Of a DNA stretch of 9,409 bases, positions 1 through 6,403 are shown in pieces. The translations under genes and the position numbers were made by a program. Source of the DNA: Pseudomonadota bacterium (GTDB lineage Bacteria > Pseudomonadota > Gammaproteobacteria > Burkholderiales > Eutrophovitaceae); assembly GCA_002704665.1 (NCBI GenBank), contig PAHB01000080.1:1-9409 (forward strand), read 5' to 3'. The notes beneath the pieces are model-generated. The model saw only the letters and a program-made list of their open reading frames with translations, searched no databases and was not told the origin of the DNA. Numbering within the stretch: position 1 is the stretch's first letter; each line of letters starts with the position of its first letter.

Positions 1-1
1 A

Positions 2-475
2 AATATAGAACTTCATTGTATTGACAGTTGGAGGGGTGGATCTGAGCACCAAAGAGACGGCAATTACGAAACAAACATGTCTGATGTTGAAACTAGATTT
101 CACCATAACGTCCAACTAGCTATGAAAAAGGTAAAATATGATGTTAACCTTTCAATTCATAAAGGTCTTAGTGATGAAATACTATTCAACCTGTTAGCTC
201 AGACTAAGGGTAGTTATTTTGACTTTATATACGTCGATGGGTCCCACGAGGCTCCTGATGTTCTGCTTGATGCTTTACTGAGTTTCAAATTATTGAAAAT
301 AAATGGTGTAATTGCTTTCGACGATTACTTATGGCAAGAAAATCCTGATAGTACACCTGATGTGCTTCACAGCCCTAAAATAGCCATAGATGCTTTTACC
401 AACATATATTGTCAAAAGTTACGGATTTTTTCTGCTCCACTTTGGCAGTTATATATAAAAAAAATAAGTGATTGA
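2..475 (+). CDS. Class I SAM-dependent methyltransferase, Methyltransf_24 type (5' end outside window)
   Basis: This is the C-terminal 157 residues of a methyltransferase whose start lies upstream of the window. The frame is open from base 2, and the 25 codons before the first ATG (base 77) already read as family sequence: ELHCIDSWRGGSEHQRDG, matching the 'CIDxWxGgxEH' strand-2 region of Methyltransf_24 proteins. Further on come the conserved FDFIYVDGSHEAPDVLLDA segment (strand 4, acidic D and H) and GVIAFDDYLW (strand 5). All three are typical of this family, which uses SAM to methylate small molecules, often sugars, in polysaccharide or secondary-metabolite loci. The SAM-binding glycine motif is in the missing part. 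The substrate cannot be read from the sequence. The gene ends with TGA and faces the DUF2905 gene 67 bases away. Base composition is AT-rich, as in the next methyltransferase. The family call is firm and the role is not. Confidence 0.85.
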   Translation, partial: NIELHCIDSWRGGSEHQRDGNYETNMSDVETRFHHNVQLAMKKVKYDVNLSIHKGLSDEILFNLLAQTKGSYFDFIYVDGSHEAPDVLLDALLSFKLLKINGVIAFDDYLWQENPDSTPDVLHSPKIAIDAFTNIYCQKLRIFSAPLWQLYIKKISD

Positions 476-542
476 GTTTCGAGTTTCCATCGATGTGAAT
501 GCTCGAATATATTCGTACTCGTATTTTTTTGAATCCGTCAAG

Positions 543-740
543 CTATTTAAAAAAATTAATAATTAGAGTGAGAACTACACTCACAATAATACAAGTTACA
601 ATCGGAAAATAAAAAGAAGAATTTTCACCTCTCCAAAATATATCACCGGGTAAATGTCCTAACCCCAGTTTTTTTAAATAGGGGTAGAAGAGACCGGCTA
701 CTAAAATTATTAATCCAACTCCTATCAAGATTTTTTGCAT
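543..740 (-). CDS. DUF2905 family small membrane protein
   Basis: A 65-residue integral membrane protein of the DUF2905 family. Two hydrophobic helices (about residues 3-21 and 44-63) flank a short loop carrying the family signature, here LGHLPGDIFWRGENSSFYFP (usually LGrLPGDi...FyFP). Length, order of elements and motif all match the family, which is widespread in bacteria and has no established function. The loop is too short to hold a catalytic domain. The ATG at base 740 has no clear Shine-Dalgarno sequence upstream, and nothing longer is possible without losing the family N-terminus. It lies 159 bases downstream of the second methyltransferase on the same strand and converges with the first methyltransferase. 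No partner is evident. The family assignment is confident and no role can be inferred. Confidence 0.88.
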   Translation of the reverse strand: MQKILIGVGLIILVAGLFYPYLKKLGLGHLPGDIFWRGENSSFYFPIVTCIIVSVVLTLIINFFK

Positions 741-899
741 AATTTACAATCATTTTCGGTAGACATCATCTTAAAACAGTTTGAAACGAGCAATGGATAA
801 TCGAGGAAGCAATACATTTCTTGATTATTAACCTCCCCTTACCCTAAAAATTAAATATTATCAAAATTACCGTGTCGACCTGCACCGTTTGTACGCAAG

Positions 900-1832
900 T
901 TACTGATCATTTCTTTTTTGTTTTTTCCCAACAACAATACAAAGTCCTCCCTCTCCACCAAGATTAGAAAACAACATTGTTATTTGCGCGAAAAATCTAT
1001 CTATTAATGCACCCTTGTCACCATCCATCTGAGATATATTTTTAAAATCAGAATTTGGGCTAGGTATTGAACCTAAAAAAGAAACCCTATTATCTTCGAA
1101 CCAATCTATTACCTCGTCGATAGAATGCTTTCTCTCTAAAGGATGATCATACTGATCACGGAACCAAGCTTGTCTTTTTTCTTCACTGAGATTATTTCTT
1201 AGGTATGGATCTAAAATTGAGATTAGTTTTTTGGAAAAGTTGTTTTTGTTTAAAATTTTATACACTAGTTGCCTAAAGTTAGTACGTAACCTTCCAATTT
1301 TATTGTAAACACCAATGATTATTAGTCCGTCCTCTTTCACCCATTTTGAAATTATTTCAAAGCCTCTCTTTGAATCTTTTGTGTGGTGTAAAACTCCACT
1401 ACACCAAACCACATCAAAAAAATCATCTTGTACTACATCATCAAAGATATCAGAGTTCAAAAAGATAACATTATCAATGTTGTTTTTTTCTGCAAAGTCC
1501 TTACCAAGCTTTAAAGACTCTTTCGTAGGATCCATTGCTACTAAAAGGTTATTAGTGCCAACAGCAAACGCCAACGACAATTGACAAGTGCCACTGCCAA
1601 CCTCAATAAACTTTTTACCAAATCCTAAGTGATTTTTTAGATCATTAAGAAAAACATTTTCTGATACAGTTTTATGCAATATATGCGCGTTTTCATAACC
1701 TTGATAATTCGGAAATGGAGCTTCGCTGTAAAATTTACTTGATTCAAGCGTGGTACTACCTTTGATTTCAGAGCAAAGGATACCTTCTTCATTTTTAAAC
1801 TGAGACCTTTTTGTTTTTTTTATTATTTTCAC
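900..1832 (-). CDS. Class I SAM-dependent methyltransferase
   Basis: A 310-residue methyltransferase with a Rossmann SAM-binding core. Motif I is FIEVGSGTCQLSLAFA (residues 75-90), the acidic end of strand 2 is AMDPT (D101), motif II is DVVWCSGVLHHT (140-151), and strand 5 is LIIIGVYNKIGR (170-181). The C-terminal part has WFRDQYDHPLERKHSIDE (223-240), a block I recall from uncharacterised methyltransferases, some in polysaccharide loci. The methyl acceptor is unknown. The listed start is a GTG at 1832 with only GGAA directly against it, so the start is poorly supported. An ATG at 1863 opens a different frame that could join this one by a shift at an A8 run (see findings). Codon use and AT content resemble the partial methyltransferase to the left more than the gua genes. 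It is probably transcribed alone, from the gap upstream. Confidence 0.8.
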   Translation of the reverse strand: MKIIKKTKRSQFKNEEGILCSEIKGSTTLESSKFYSEAPFPNYQGYENAHILHKTVSENVFLNDLKNHLGFGKKFIEVGSGTCQLSLAFAVGTNNLLVAMDPTKESLKLGKDFAEKNNIDNVIFLNSDIFDDVVQDDFFDVVWCSGVLHHTKDSKRGFEIISKWVKEDGLIIIGVYNKIGRLRTNFRQLVYKILNKNNFSKKLISILDPYLRNNLSEEKRQAWFRDQYDHPLERKHSIDEVIDWFEDNRVSFLGSIPSPNSDFKNISQMDGDKGALIDRFFAQITMLFSNLGGEGGLCIVVGKKQKRNDQ

Positions 1833-1917
1833 TTCCAGCTTTCGACATTAAATCCGCAACCATAAAACTTTTGTGTATCTCGTTTTTTATCATTACCCTA
1901 TCAACCACTACCGGCTA

Positions 1918-1923
1918 ATTATA
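1918..1923 (-). promoter_or_regulatory. Possible -10 box upstream of the methyltransferase
   Basis: A perfect TATAAT on the minus strand lies about 85 bases before the GTG start of the methyltransferase. No good -35 sits at 16-18 bases, where the closest hexamer is TTCCAC. In an AT-rich gap a lone TATAAT is weak evidence, so this is only a candidate. It would leave room for the alternative ATG at 1863 within the transcript. Confidence 0.25.
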
Positions 1924-2013
1924 GTAATATAAAACAACTTTGTGGAATAGCGATTAGACCTAACAGGAACTTCTTACATTATTGTTTTTGTCTCTATTTT
2001 GAATTTTATCTGA

Positions 2014-2052
2014 TTATAGTTCCCACTCTATGGTTTTAGTGTCATAAGGCAT
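2014..2052 (-). repeat. Divergent second copy of the guaA 3' end (TIEWE tail) in the 313-base gap
   Basis: The stretch between the methyltransferase and guaA (1833-2145) has no convincing gene or RNA. It does contain, on the same strand as guaA, a short reading frame MPYDTKTIEWEL-stop. Its TIEWE codons (2020-2034) match the last five codons of guaA (2149-2163) at 13 of 15 bases. Both differences fall on third codon positions and are silent (ATA/ATT, ACC/ACT). The next codon but one is a stop. Upstream of this tail the similarity to guaA is lost. The match could be a remnant of an older guaA 3' end displaced by site-specific integration, a decayed duplication, or coincidence. The rest of the gap shows only a 9-base direct repeat (2076-2084 and 2087-2095) and no terminator-like hairpin with a T run. 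Confidence 0.45.
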
Positions 2053-2145
2053 TGTTTTATATGCGTTTTCTATTTACTTGGAAACAACTTGGAAAGTCAA
2101 TCTTTTCTGTAAACAATTGATTATAAACGACTATTTTGGCTTATA

Positions 2146-3711
2146 TCATTCCCACTCAATAGTAGCTGGAGGTTTACTCGAAATATCATAAACAACTCGA
2201 TTAATACCTTTCACTTCATTGATTATTCGACTCGAGACCTTTTCTAACAATTCACTTGGCAATTGCGACCAAGTAGCTGTCATAAAGTCCGTCGTCTCAA
2301 CAGCACGCAAAGCCACGACATACTCATAAGTTCTTCCGTCGCCCATAACACCTACGGATCGAACAGGTAAAAAGACCGCGAAGGCTTGGGATACACGAGG
2401 GTACCACCCTGATTTTTTTAATTCCTCTATAAAAATCGCATCTGCGTGTCTTAATATTTCGGCAAAATCAAATCTAACCTCTCCAAGAATACGCACTCCA
2501 AGGCCAGGGCCTGGGAAAGGGTGCCTGTAGACCATTGATTCAGGTAGGCCCAATTCAATACCAAGTTTACGCACCTCATCTTTGAACAAATCTCGTAGGG
2601 GTTCTATCAACTTGAGGTTTAACTTATCCGGCAATCCCCCAACGTTATGATGTGATTTTATTGTTACTGCTTTATTTGAATTGGCTCCCGCGGATTCTAT
2701 TACATCGGGATAAATAGTCCCTTGGGCTAACCACTTAATATCGTTTAGTTTGTCGGATTCTTTTTCAAAAACCTTAATAAACTCTTTACCAATAATTTTT
2801 CTTTTTTCTTCGGGATCAGTGATGCCTTTCAATGCGCTCATAAATTGTTGTCTTGCATCAACATGAATAATATTCAGCTCTAAGTTCTTTCTGAATATTT
2901 CCATCACGCTCAAACTTTCATTGAGGCGAAGCAAACCATTGTCAACAAATATACAAGTGACCTGATGATCAATGGCTTTTTTTAAAAGCGCCGCCGTAAC
3001 AGAAGAATCAACTCCTCCTGATAATCCCAATATGACTTTATCCGACCCAATCCGCTCCCGTATTTTATTTACCGCATTTGGTACGAACAGTGGCATTGAC
3101 CAGGAATTTGAAATTTTTGCGATGTCGGTAATAAAACGCTGAAGAATCTCACCCCCTCGTCTAGTATGAGTTACTTCTGGATGAAACTGAAGACCATAAA
3201 AATTTCGTTTTTCATCAGCTATGCCTGCTATTGGCGTACTTTCATTCGATGCAATAGTAATAAAGTCTTTTGGAACCTCTGTAACACTATCCCCGTGACT
3301 CATCCAAACATCGAGTAACCCATGCCCTAATTCGTTTTGCCTATCCTCAATGTTCTTTAGTAACCGAGAATGACCTCTAGCTCGAACTATTGCTGGTCCG
3401 TATTCGCGCTTTCGCCCGGTCTCGACCTTTCCTCCGAGCTGGGCCGCCATAACTTGCATGCCGTAGCACAAACCTAAAATCGGGATATCCAAATGAAATA
3501 TCTCGCCATTAACCCGAGCTCCGGAGCTTCCAACAGCTGAGGCAGGCCCTCCTGATAAGATTAAAGCCTTCGGTCTACAATGTTTAATTTGGCTGATCTG
3601 AACGTCATATGGAAAAATTTCACAGTAAGCTCCTAGCTCCCTTACTCTTCTGGTGATTAATTGTGTGTACTGAGATCCAAAGTCTAGAACCAAAATTTTA
3701 TCAAGACCCAT
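2146..3711 (-). CDS. guaA: GMP synthase (glutamine-hydrolysing)
   Basis: GuaA makes GMP from XMP, ATP and glutamine in the cytosol, the last step of guanine nucleotide synthesis. The 521 residues match the usual length of about 525. The N-terminal class I glutaminase domain (about 1-200) has its nucleophile Cys82 in LGLCYGMQ and His177/Glu179 in LQFHPEV, a complete triad. The ATP pyrophosphatase domain has the PP-loop SGGVDS (231-236). The C-terminal dimerisation domain contains HPFPGPGLGVR and ends YDISSKPPATIEWE, the normal family terminus. The ATG at 3711 has a good Shine-Dalgarno (AGAGGA) about 7 bases upstream. It follows guaB by 33 bases with no terminator between them, so the two are almost certainly one operon. 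No domain is missing. Its last five codons recur in altered form about 130 bases downstream. Confidence 0.98.
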   Translation of the reverse strand: MGLDKILVLDFGSQYTQLITRRVRELGAYCEIFPYDVQISQIKHCRPKALILSGGPASAVGSSGARVNGEIFHLDIPILGLCYGMQVMAAQLGGKVETGRKREYGPAIVRARGHSRLLKNIEDRQNELGHGLLDVWMSHGDSVTEVPKDFITIASNESTPIAGIADEKRNFYGLQFHPEVTHTRRGGEILQRFITDIAKISNSWSMPLFVPNAVNKIRERIGSDKVILGLSGGVDSSVTAALLKKAIDHQVTCIFVDNGLLRLNESLSVMEIFRKNLELNIIHVDARQQFMSALKGITDPEEKRKIIGKEFIKVFEKESDKLNDIKWLAQGTIYPDVIESAGANSNKAVTIKSHHNVGGLPDKLNLKLIEPLRDLFKDEVRKLGIELGLPESMVYRHPFPGPGLGVRILGEVRFDFAEILRHADAIFIEELKKSGWYPRVSQAFAVFLPVRSVGVMGDGRTYEYVVALRAVETTDFMTATWSQLPSELLEKVSSRIINEVKGINRVVYDISSKPPATIEWE

Positions 3712-3744
3712 GAAAATTTTCCTCTAATTGTACTTTAGAAACTT

Positions 3745-5208
3745 CTAATCAACGCGGTAATTGGGTGCCTCTTTAACAATTTGAACGTCATGAACGTGAG
3801 ATTCACGGACACCCGCCGCGGTTATTTCAACAAATTTAGCTCTTTCTTGGACTTCTTTAATCGTTGCACAGCCCAAGTAACCCATTGAAGATCTTAGTCC
3901 ACCGATCAATTGATTAATTACAGCAACCACACTACCTTTGTAAGGAACTCTCCCCTCTACCCCCTCCGGAACCAGTTTATCAGGTGCTTGTCTCGAACTT
4001 TGGAAATATCGATCTGCACTCCCTTGCTGCATCGCTCCAATGGAACCCATTCCTCTATATGATTTATAAGACCTTCCTTGATAAAGCTCAATTTCGCCCG
4101 GAGCTTCTTCAGTACCAGCAAACAAACCACCGAGCATTACCGTATCAGCTCCCGCTGCAATTGCTTTTGCGATATCGCCTGAGTAACGAATACCACCGTC
4201 CGCAATAACTGGAACCCCATAGCCCGATAAACCGGTAACAACATTCTCTAAGGCGGTAATTTGGGGCACCCCCACTCCGGCAACAATTCTTGTGGTGCAT
4301 ATGGAACCCGGACCTATTCCAACCTTTACTCCATCCGCCCCTTGATCGGCCAATGCTTTTGCTGCCTCCAAAGTTGCTATATTGCCGCCTATTACGTCAG
4401 TTCTTTGATATTTTCTTTTGATTTTTTTTACAGTATCCAGAACTCCTTGTGAAAAACCATGAGCAGTATCGACAAAGATTACATCAACACCAGCTGAAAT
4501 TAATCGGTCTACCCTTTCATCAGTTTCATCTCCTACACCAACAGCAGCTCCAACAAGCAAGCGTCCCTGACTATCTTTTGCGGCAAAAGGATGTTCGGAA
4601 GATTTAAGAATATCTTTCGCGGTAATTAACCCCTTTAAACGGAATTCGTTGTCAACCACCAAAACACGCTCCAAGCGATTATCATGCATGAGCTGCATAG
4701 CTTCATCATTTCCACCGCCTTCTCTGACCGTGATTAGTTGTCCCTTAGGAGTCATAAGATTACTCACAGGCTGACCAAGATTTTTCTCAAATCTTAAATC
4801 TCTGTTGGTTACGATACCTATGACAATGCCATCAGAATCGACGACAGGTAATCCAGATATTCGATGTTCCTTGATTAAGCTCAACACATCCCTAACCAGC
4901 ATATCTTTACGTATAGTTATTGGATCTTTCACTACACCGCTTTCAAACCGTTTAACTTTTTCTACCTCCATTGCTTGAATTTCTGGCGAGAAGTTTTTGT
5001 GAATGACGCCCAATCCACCCTCTTGCGCAATAGCAATAGCCAATTTCGCTTCTGTAACAGTGTCCATCGCGGCAGAAAGAATCGGTATGCTTGCGGTAAT
5101 TGATTTCGATATGCGAGTGTTAAGCTGAGCCTCTACTGGAACTATTGTAGAATGATCCGGGACCAACAATACATCGTCAAACGTTAACGCCTTACCAATT
5201 ACACGCAT
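3745..5208 (-). CDS. guaB: Inosine-5'-monophosphate dehydrogenase
   Basis: GuaB oxidises IMP to XMP with NAD+, the committed and rate-limiting step towards GMP. Its 487 residues match the bacterial norm (E. coli 488). The TIM barrel opens with LTFDDVLLVPDHST (8-21). It is interrupted by two CBS domains (about 95-205), which in the family bind purine nucleotides and tune activity. The catalytic loop GPGSICTTRIVAGVG puts the nucleophile at Cys304. DGGIRYSGD (337-345) binds the IMP phosphate, YRGMGS is at 384-389, and Arg400-Tyr401 in the flap match the water-activating pair. The ATG at 5208 has an AGAGGAT Shine-Dalgarno and follows a good promoter. The gene is first in the operon with guaA, giving two consecutive steps of one pathway. 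No residue looks altered. Confidence 0.98.
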   Translation of the reverse strand: MRVIGKALTFDDVLLVPDHSTIVPVEAQLNTRISKSITASIPILSAAMDTVTEAKLAIAIAQEGGLGVIHKNFSPEIQAMEVEKVKRFESGVVKDPITIRKDMLVRDVLSLIKEHRISGLPVVDSDGIVIGIVTNRDLRFEKNLGQPVSNLMTPKGQLITVREGGGNDEAMQLMHDNRLERVLVVDNEFRLKGLITAKDILKSSEHPFAAKDSQGRLLVGAAVGVGDETDERVDRLISAGVDVIFVDTAHGFSQGVLDTVKKIKRKYQRTDVIGGNIATLEAAKALADQGADGVKVGIGPGSICTTRIVAGVGVPQITALENVVTGLSGYGVPVIADGGIRYSGDIAKAIAAGADTVMLGGLFAGTEEAPGEIELYQGRSYKSYRGMGSIGAMQQGSADRYFQSSRQAPDKLVPEGVEGRVPYKGSVVAVINQLIGGLRSSMGYLGCATIKEVQERAKFVEITAAGVRESHVHDVQIVKEAPNYRVD

Positions 5209-5232
5209 TTTTTATCCTCTTCAAAGGATTCA

Positions 5233-5261
5233 ATTATACTTAGGTCGAACCTTGCCGTAAA
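5233..5261 (-). promoter_or_regulatory. sigma70-like promoter of guaBA
   Basis: On the minus strand a perfect -10 TATAAT (5233-5238) is preceded, after exactly 17 bases, by TTTACG (5256-5261), a 4/6 match to TTGACA. The predicted start is around 5227, giving a leader of about 20 bases that contains the guaB Shine-Dalgarno. Such a short leader leaves no room for a riboswitch or attenuator. I see no clear PurR-type palindrome. The -10 overlaps a possible plus-strand -10, TATACT (5235-5240), pointing at the small exported protein gene. Confidence 0.6.
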
Positions 5262-5281
5262 ATTTCTTGCAGGAGTAAAAC

Positions 5282-5590
5282 ATGAATTTTTTTATTTTTT
5301 TTTATCTGGCCCTCCTGGCTAATGAGACGACTTTTGCTTCGCAAACTCACAAATCTTGCGGTGGGGAGATCGCTAATGTGTACCAAACCCTCCAAAACAA
5401 TGTCCTAATCGCTGAAAAAAATGTTCCTATCTGGTCTGTAATATACGAAACCATGGATCGAATCGAAAAATCACTGAAGGAGAATAGATGCCAAATTATA
5501 GAAAACTTATTAACCGATGTGAGTGAACTACTTGATCTAAATATAAAACAGAGCCGCTCTCCACCACATTTGCCACCCTATACAGAATAA
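5282..5590 (+). CDS. Small exported protein of unknown function
   Basis: A 102-residue protein I do not recognise. It starts with a short, strongly hydrophobic stretch (NFFIFFYLALLA, residues 2-13) followed by polar residues and FAS-QT, a plausible signal peptidase I site near residue 20. There is no lipobox. The mature part of about 80 residues is mainly helical in character, with two cysteines (near residues 26 and 70) that could form a disulfide in the periplasm, and a proline-rich C-terminus. AGGAG lies 7 bases before the ATG, which supports a real gene, as does its position between guaB (divergent) and rnfH (convergent). In Pseudomonas-like genomes bamE lies convergent to rnfH, but this protein lacks the BamE lipoprotein signature. 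Two T runs (7 and 9) directly after the start make the reading frame prone to slippage. It is probably real, with function unknown. Confidence 0.65.
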   Translation: MNFFIFFYLALLANETTFASQTHKSCGGEIANVYQTLQNNVLIAEKNVPIWSVIYETMDRIEKSLKENRCQIIENLLTDVSELLDLNIKQSRSPPHLPPYTE

Positions 5591-5619
5591 CTAAAATAAT
5601 ATAAGGTGCCTGCAACTCG

Positions 5620-5907
5620 TTATCCCCTAGCTCTTTTGATGCCTCCTTTTGCTCTTTTCCTCCTTAACATTTTCGCATCTAAATTCAGTTGTCTACAAAT
5701 CTCAATTCTATCCCCATCTTTTAACTTATACCCTTTTGGAACTGATTCTCCCCAGATTGCAATATTACATTTATTAAGATCCATATCAGTCCATAGAGAT
5801 TCGATACTTGACGCAACAATCGCATCATGAGAAGTAGCCCCATAGGGAATATCAATCTCAACTTTTCGCTGGCAGTTAGGTTTGGCATAAATGACTGTTA
5901 TTTTCAT
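5620..5907 (-). CDS. rnfH: RnfH family protein (ubiquitin-like fold)
   Basis: A small RnfH/RatB family protein of 95 residues with a beta-grasp fold. It begins MKITVIYAKPNCQRKVEIDI. The conserved end is DGDRIEICRQLNLDAKMLRR followed by a basic tail, matching the family pattern GDRvEIyRPL..DPKe.RR. The role of the family is not settled. The gene travels with ratA and is also found away from rnf operons, as here. I chose ATG 5907 because it gives the family N-terminus. A TTG at 5913 would add two residues (M-L) and is better spaced from the GGAT that overlaps the ratA stop, so it remains possible. Only a few bases separate ratA and rnfH, which suggests translational coupling. The 3' end converges with the small exported gene 29 bases away, without an obvious terminator. 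Confidence 0.88.
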   Translation of the reverse strand: MKITVIYAKPNCQRKVEIDIPYGATSHDAIVASSIESLWTDMDLNKCNIAIWGESVPKGYKLKDGDRIEICRQLNLDAKMLRRKRAKGGIKRARG

Positions 5908-5916
5908 TAACAAAAA

Positions 5917-6351
5917 TTATCCATACAAAACTTTTGCTCTTTTTACAAACGCATCTACGAGGGAACTAGTAATGACTTTAAAAACTGGTCCCATCAAATT
6001 ACTTAATATGATATTAGCGAAGGAATATTCAATCAAAAAATCAACTCTGCAGTCTTTTTCTCCTAGCTCTTTGAATTGCCACTTCGCATGTAACCTTTTA
6101 AACGGTCCTCTGATCAGATCGATCTCCATCCTGTGCGGGCGAAACGAAATATTATTTCGAGTTATAAACTCTTGCCTGACCCCATGAAAGTCTATGGTAA
6201 GCGACGCATCGACATGTTCCAAACTTCGGTTAAAAACTTTCGAATCGCTGCACCAAGGTAAAAATTCAGGATAGCTTTCGATGTCGTCTACCAGACTGTA
6301 CATCTGAACTGCGCTATGGTGAACCAAGATACTTTTTTCAAATAATGTCAT
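5917..6351 (-). CDS. ratA: RatA family protein (START/COQ10-like fold)
   Basis: A 144-residue single-domain START-like (polyketide cyclase/COQ10) protein. MYSLVDDIESYPEFLPWCSD (residues 17-36) is the clear family signature. The central beta-sheet region follows, with a long C-terminal helix (about 118-141). In E. coli RatA has been reported to bind 50S subunits and block 70S assembly. In other proteobacteria and in mitochondria the same fold serves ubiquinone biosynthesis as COQ10, so 'toxin' may mislead. ATG 6351 starts the protein at the family N-terminus, although no Shine-Dalgarno is visible upstream. It is cotranscribed with rnfH downstream and divergent from smpB, the usual gammaproteobacterial order. 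The 52-base intergenic stretch towards smpB must hold promoters for both directions, and the minus strand has TATAAT at 6396-6401 with a weak -35. Confidence 0.92.
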   Translation of the reverse strand: MTLFEKSILVHHSAVQMYSLVDDIESYPEFLPWCSDSKVFNRSLEHVDASLTIDFHGVRQEFITRNNISFRPHRMEIDLIRGPFKRLHAKWQFKELGEKDCRVDFLIEYSFANIILSNLMGPVFKVITSSLVDAFVKRAKVLYG

Positions 6352-6403
6352 AATATATTAAGGATAATTACAAGCAAAAAAACTGCAGACTACGTATTAT
6401 ATA

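Noticed and set aside
77..475. ATG at 77 as the true start of the left-edge methyltransferase
   Set aside because: The frame is open to the window edge, and the 25 codons before this ATG are recognisable family sequence, so the ATG is internal.
504..515. 12-base palindrome CGAATATATTCG followed by a T7 run, as a terminator between the methyltransferase and DUF2905
   Set aside because: The stem is only 4 base pairs with a 4-base loop, AT-rich, and 8 bases away from the T run, so it is too weak to call.
741..899. Possible RNA gene between DUF2905 and the second methyltransferase
   Set aside because: There is no tRNA-like fold, strong hairpin or promoter-terminator pair. The bases look like ordinary AT-rich spacer.
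1315..1584. Open frame on the plus strand opposite the methyltransferase
   Set aside because: It is a shadow of the minus-strand gene, with low-complexity Ser/Phe/Lys content and no ribosome site or family resemblance.
3984..4452. Plus-strand open frames opposite guaB
   Set aside because: They are antisense to a highly conserved gene, with no recognisable motifs.
5917..6351. ratA-rnfH as a new toxin-antitoxin or defence system
   Set aside because: This is the conserved housekeeping pair next to smpB seen across gammaproteobacteria. The toxin label comes from E. coli overexpression work and the COQ10-like role is equally likely.
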